This document shows positions 63,741 to 64,000 of a stretch of DNA of 64,000 nucleotides, piece by piece. Position 1 is the first letter of the stretch. The number at the start of each line of letters is the position of its first letter. Source of the DNA: Archegozetes longisetosus (lineage: Eukaryota > Arthropoda > Arachnida > Sarcoptiformes > Trhypochthoniidae); the NCBI GenBank assembly GCA_018873245.2, contig JAEMBT020000008.1, positions 11,947,172 to 12,011,171 of the forward strand, in the 5' to 3' direction. The notes below the pieces were generated by a model. It was not told where the DNA came from. It made no database searches and worked only from the letters and a program-made list of their open reading frames with translations. The translations under genes and the position numbers were made by a program.

Positions 63741-64000
63741 CATTCAAACCTTAGAGAAAAAAAAGAAATGAGACATATTCTACGACATGTAGGATTTTCG
63801 ATAACTTCTCGATAGTTTGATAACTGTTAGTGATTTTTTGAATAATTAAGGCTGAAAATTGAGTTTTTTTTATAAATTTTATTCTTTTACTGTATTTGAA
63901 ATGATAACTTATATACACTCAAAGATCTCTCTAGGTAATTTGCTATTTTGCCGAATTGCACATCGCAGAATTTACATATAAGTGTACCTACTTATAAAAA

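Overview
This is eukaryotic DNA: AT-rich (roughly 70% A+T by eye), gene-poor, with short GT-AG introns and many DNA transposons. The gene set (Tec-family kinase, NRDP1-like RING/TRAF protein, ionotropic-receptor-like chemoreceptors, secreted GH48 glycosidase, a TATA plus TCAGTT core promoter) indicates an arthropod. An acarine mite is my best guess, because NRDP1-like proteins and lineage-specific receptor expansions are typical there. That is inference, and no species is claimed.

Layout. 0-1 kb: 3'-truncated receptor gene IR-1 (minus). 1.5-12.2 kb: broken Tc1 element, long-inverted-repeat (foldback) elements, a hAT element with exact 8-bp target duplications. 14.0-16.3 kb: GH48 gene with a recognisable promoter, 5'UTR intron and poly(A) signal. 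16.7-23.6 kb: transposon relics, a receptor relic, a ~147-bp tandem repeat and a PIF/Harbinger-like MITE. 23.6-24.4 kb: NRDP1-like gene. 26.4-30.7 kb (minus): Tec-family SH3-SH2-kinase, reconstructed as seven coding exons, 463 aa. 32-33.9 and 47.1-48.1 kb: paralogous repeat copies, one carrying a hAT insertion. 34.2-63.7 kb: tandem array of one receptor family (IR-3 to IR-9) mixed with transposons and two copies of a small secreted-protein exon.

The receptor genes share one four-exon structure (222, 313, 517, 223 nt). IR-5 and IR-6 are intact and both encode 424 aa. IR-1 is open as far as the window shows. IR-4, IR-7 and IR-8 are broken in different ways, and IR-2, IR-3 and IR-9 are fragments. 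Because the repeat units are paralogous, several transposon insertions can be checked against an empty site elsewhere in the window, which fixes their ends and target duplications.

Most interesting points: the GH48 enzyme gene, much richer in G+C than its surroundings yet with a eukaryotic promoter and UTR intron (probable lateral acquisition); the birth-and-death receptor cluster, including an apparent gene-conversion tract between a pseudogene and an intact copy; and a set of non-autonomous transposons with clear ends. I saw no CRISPR array, operon or tRNA/rRNA gene.
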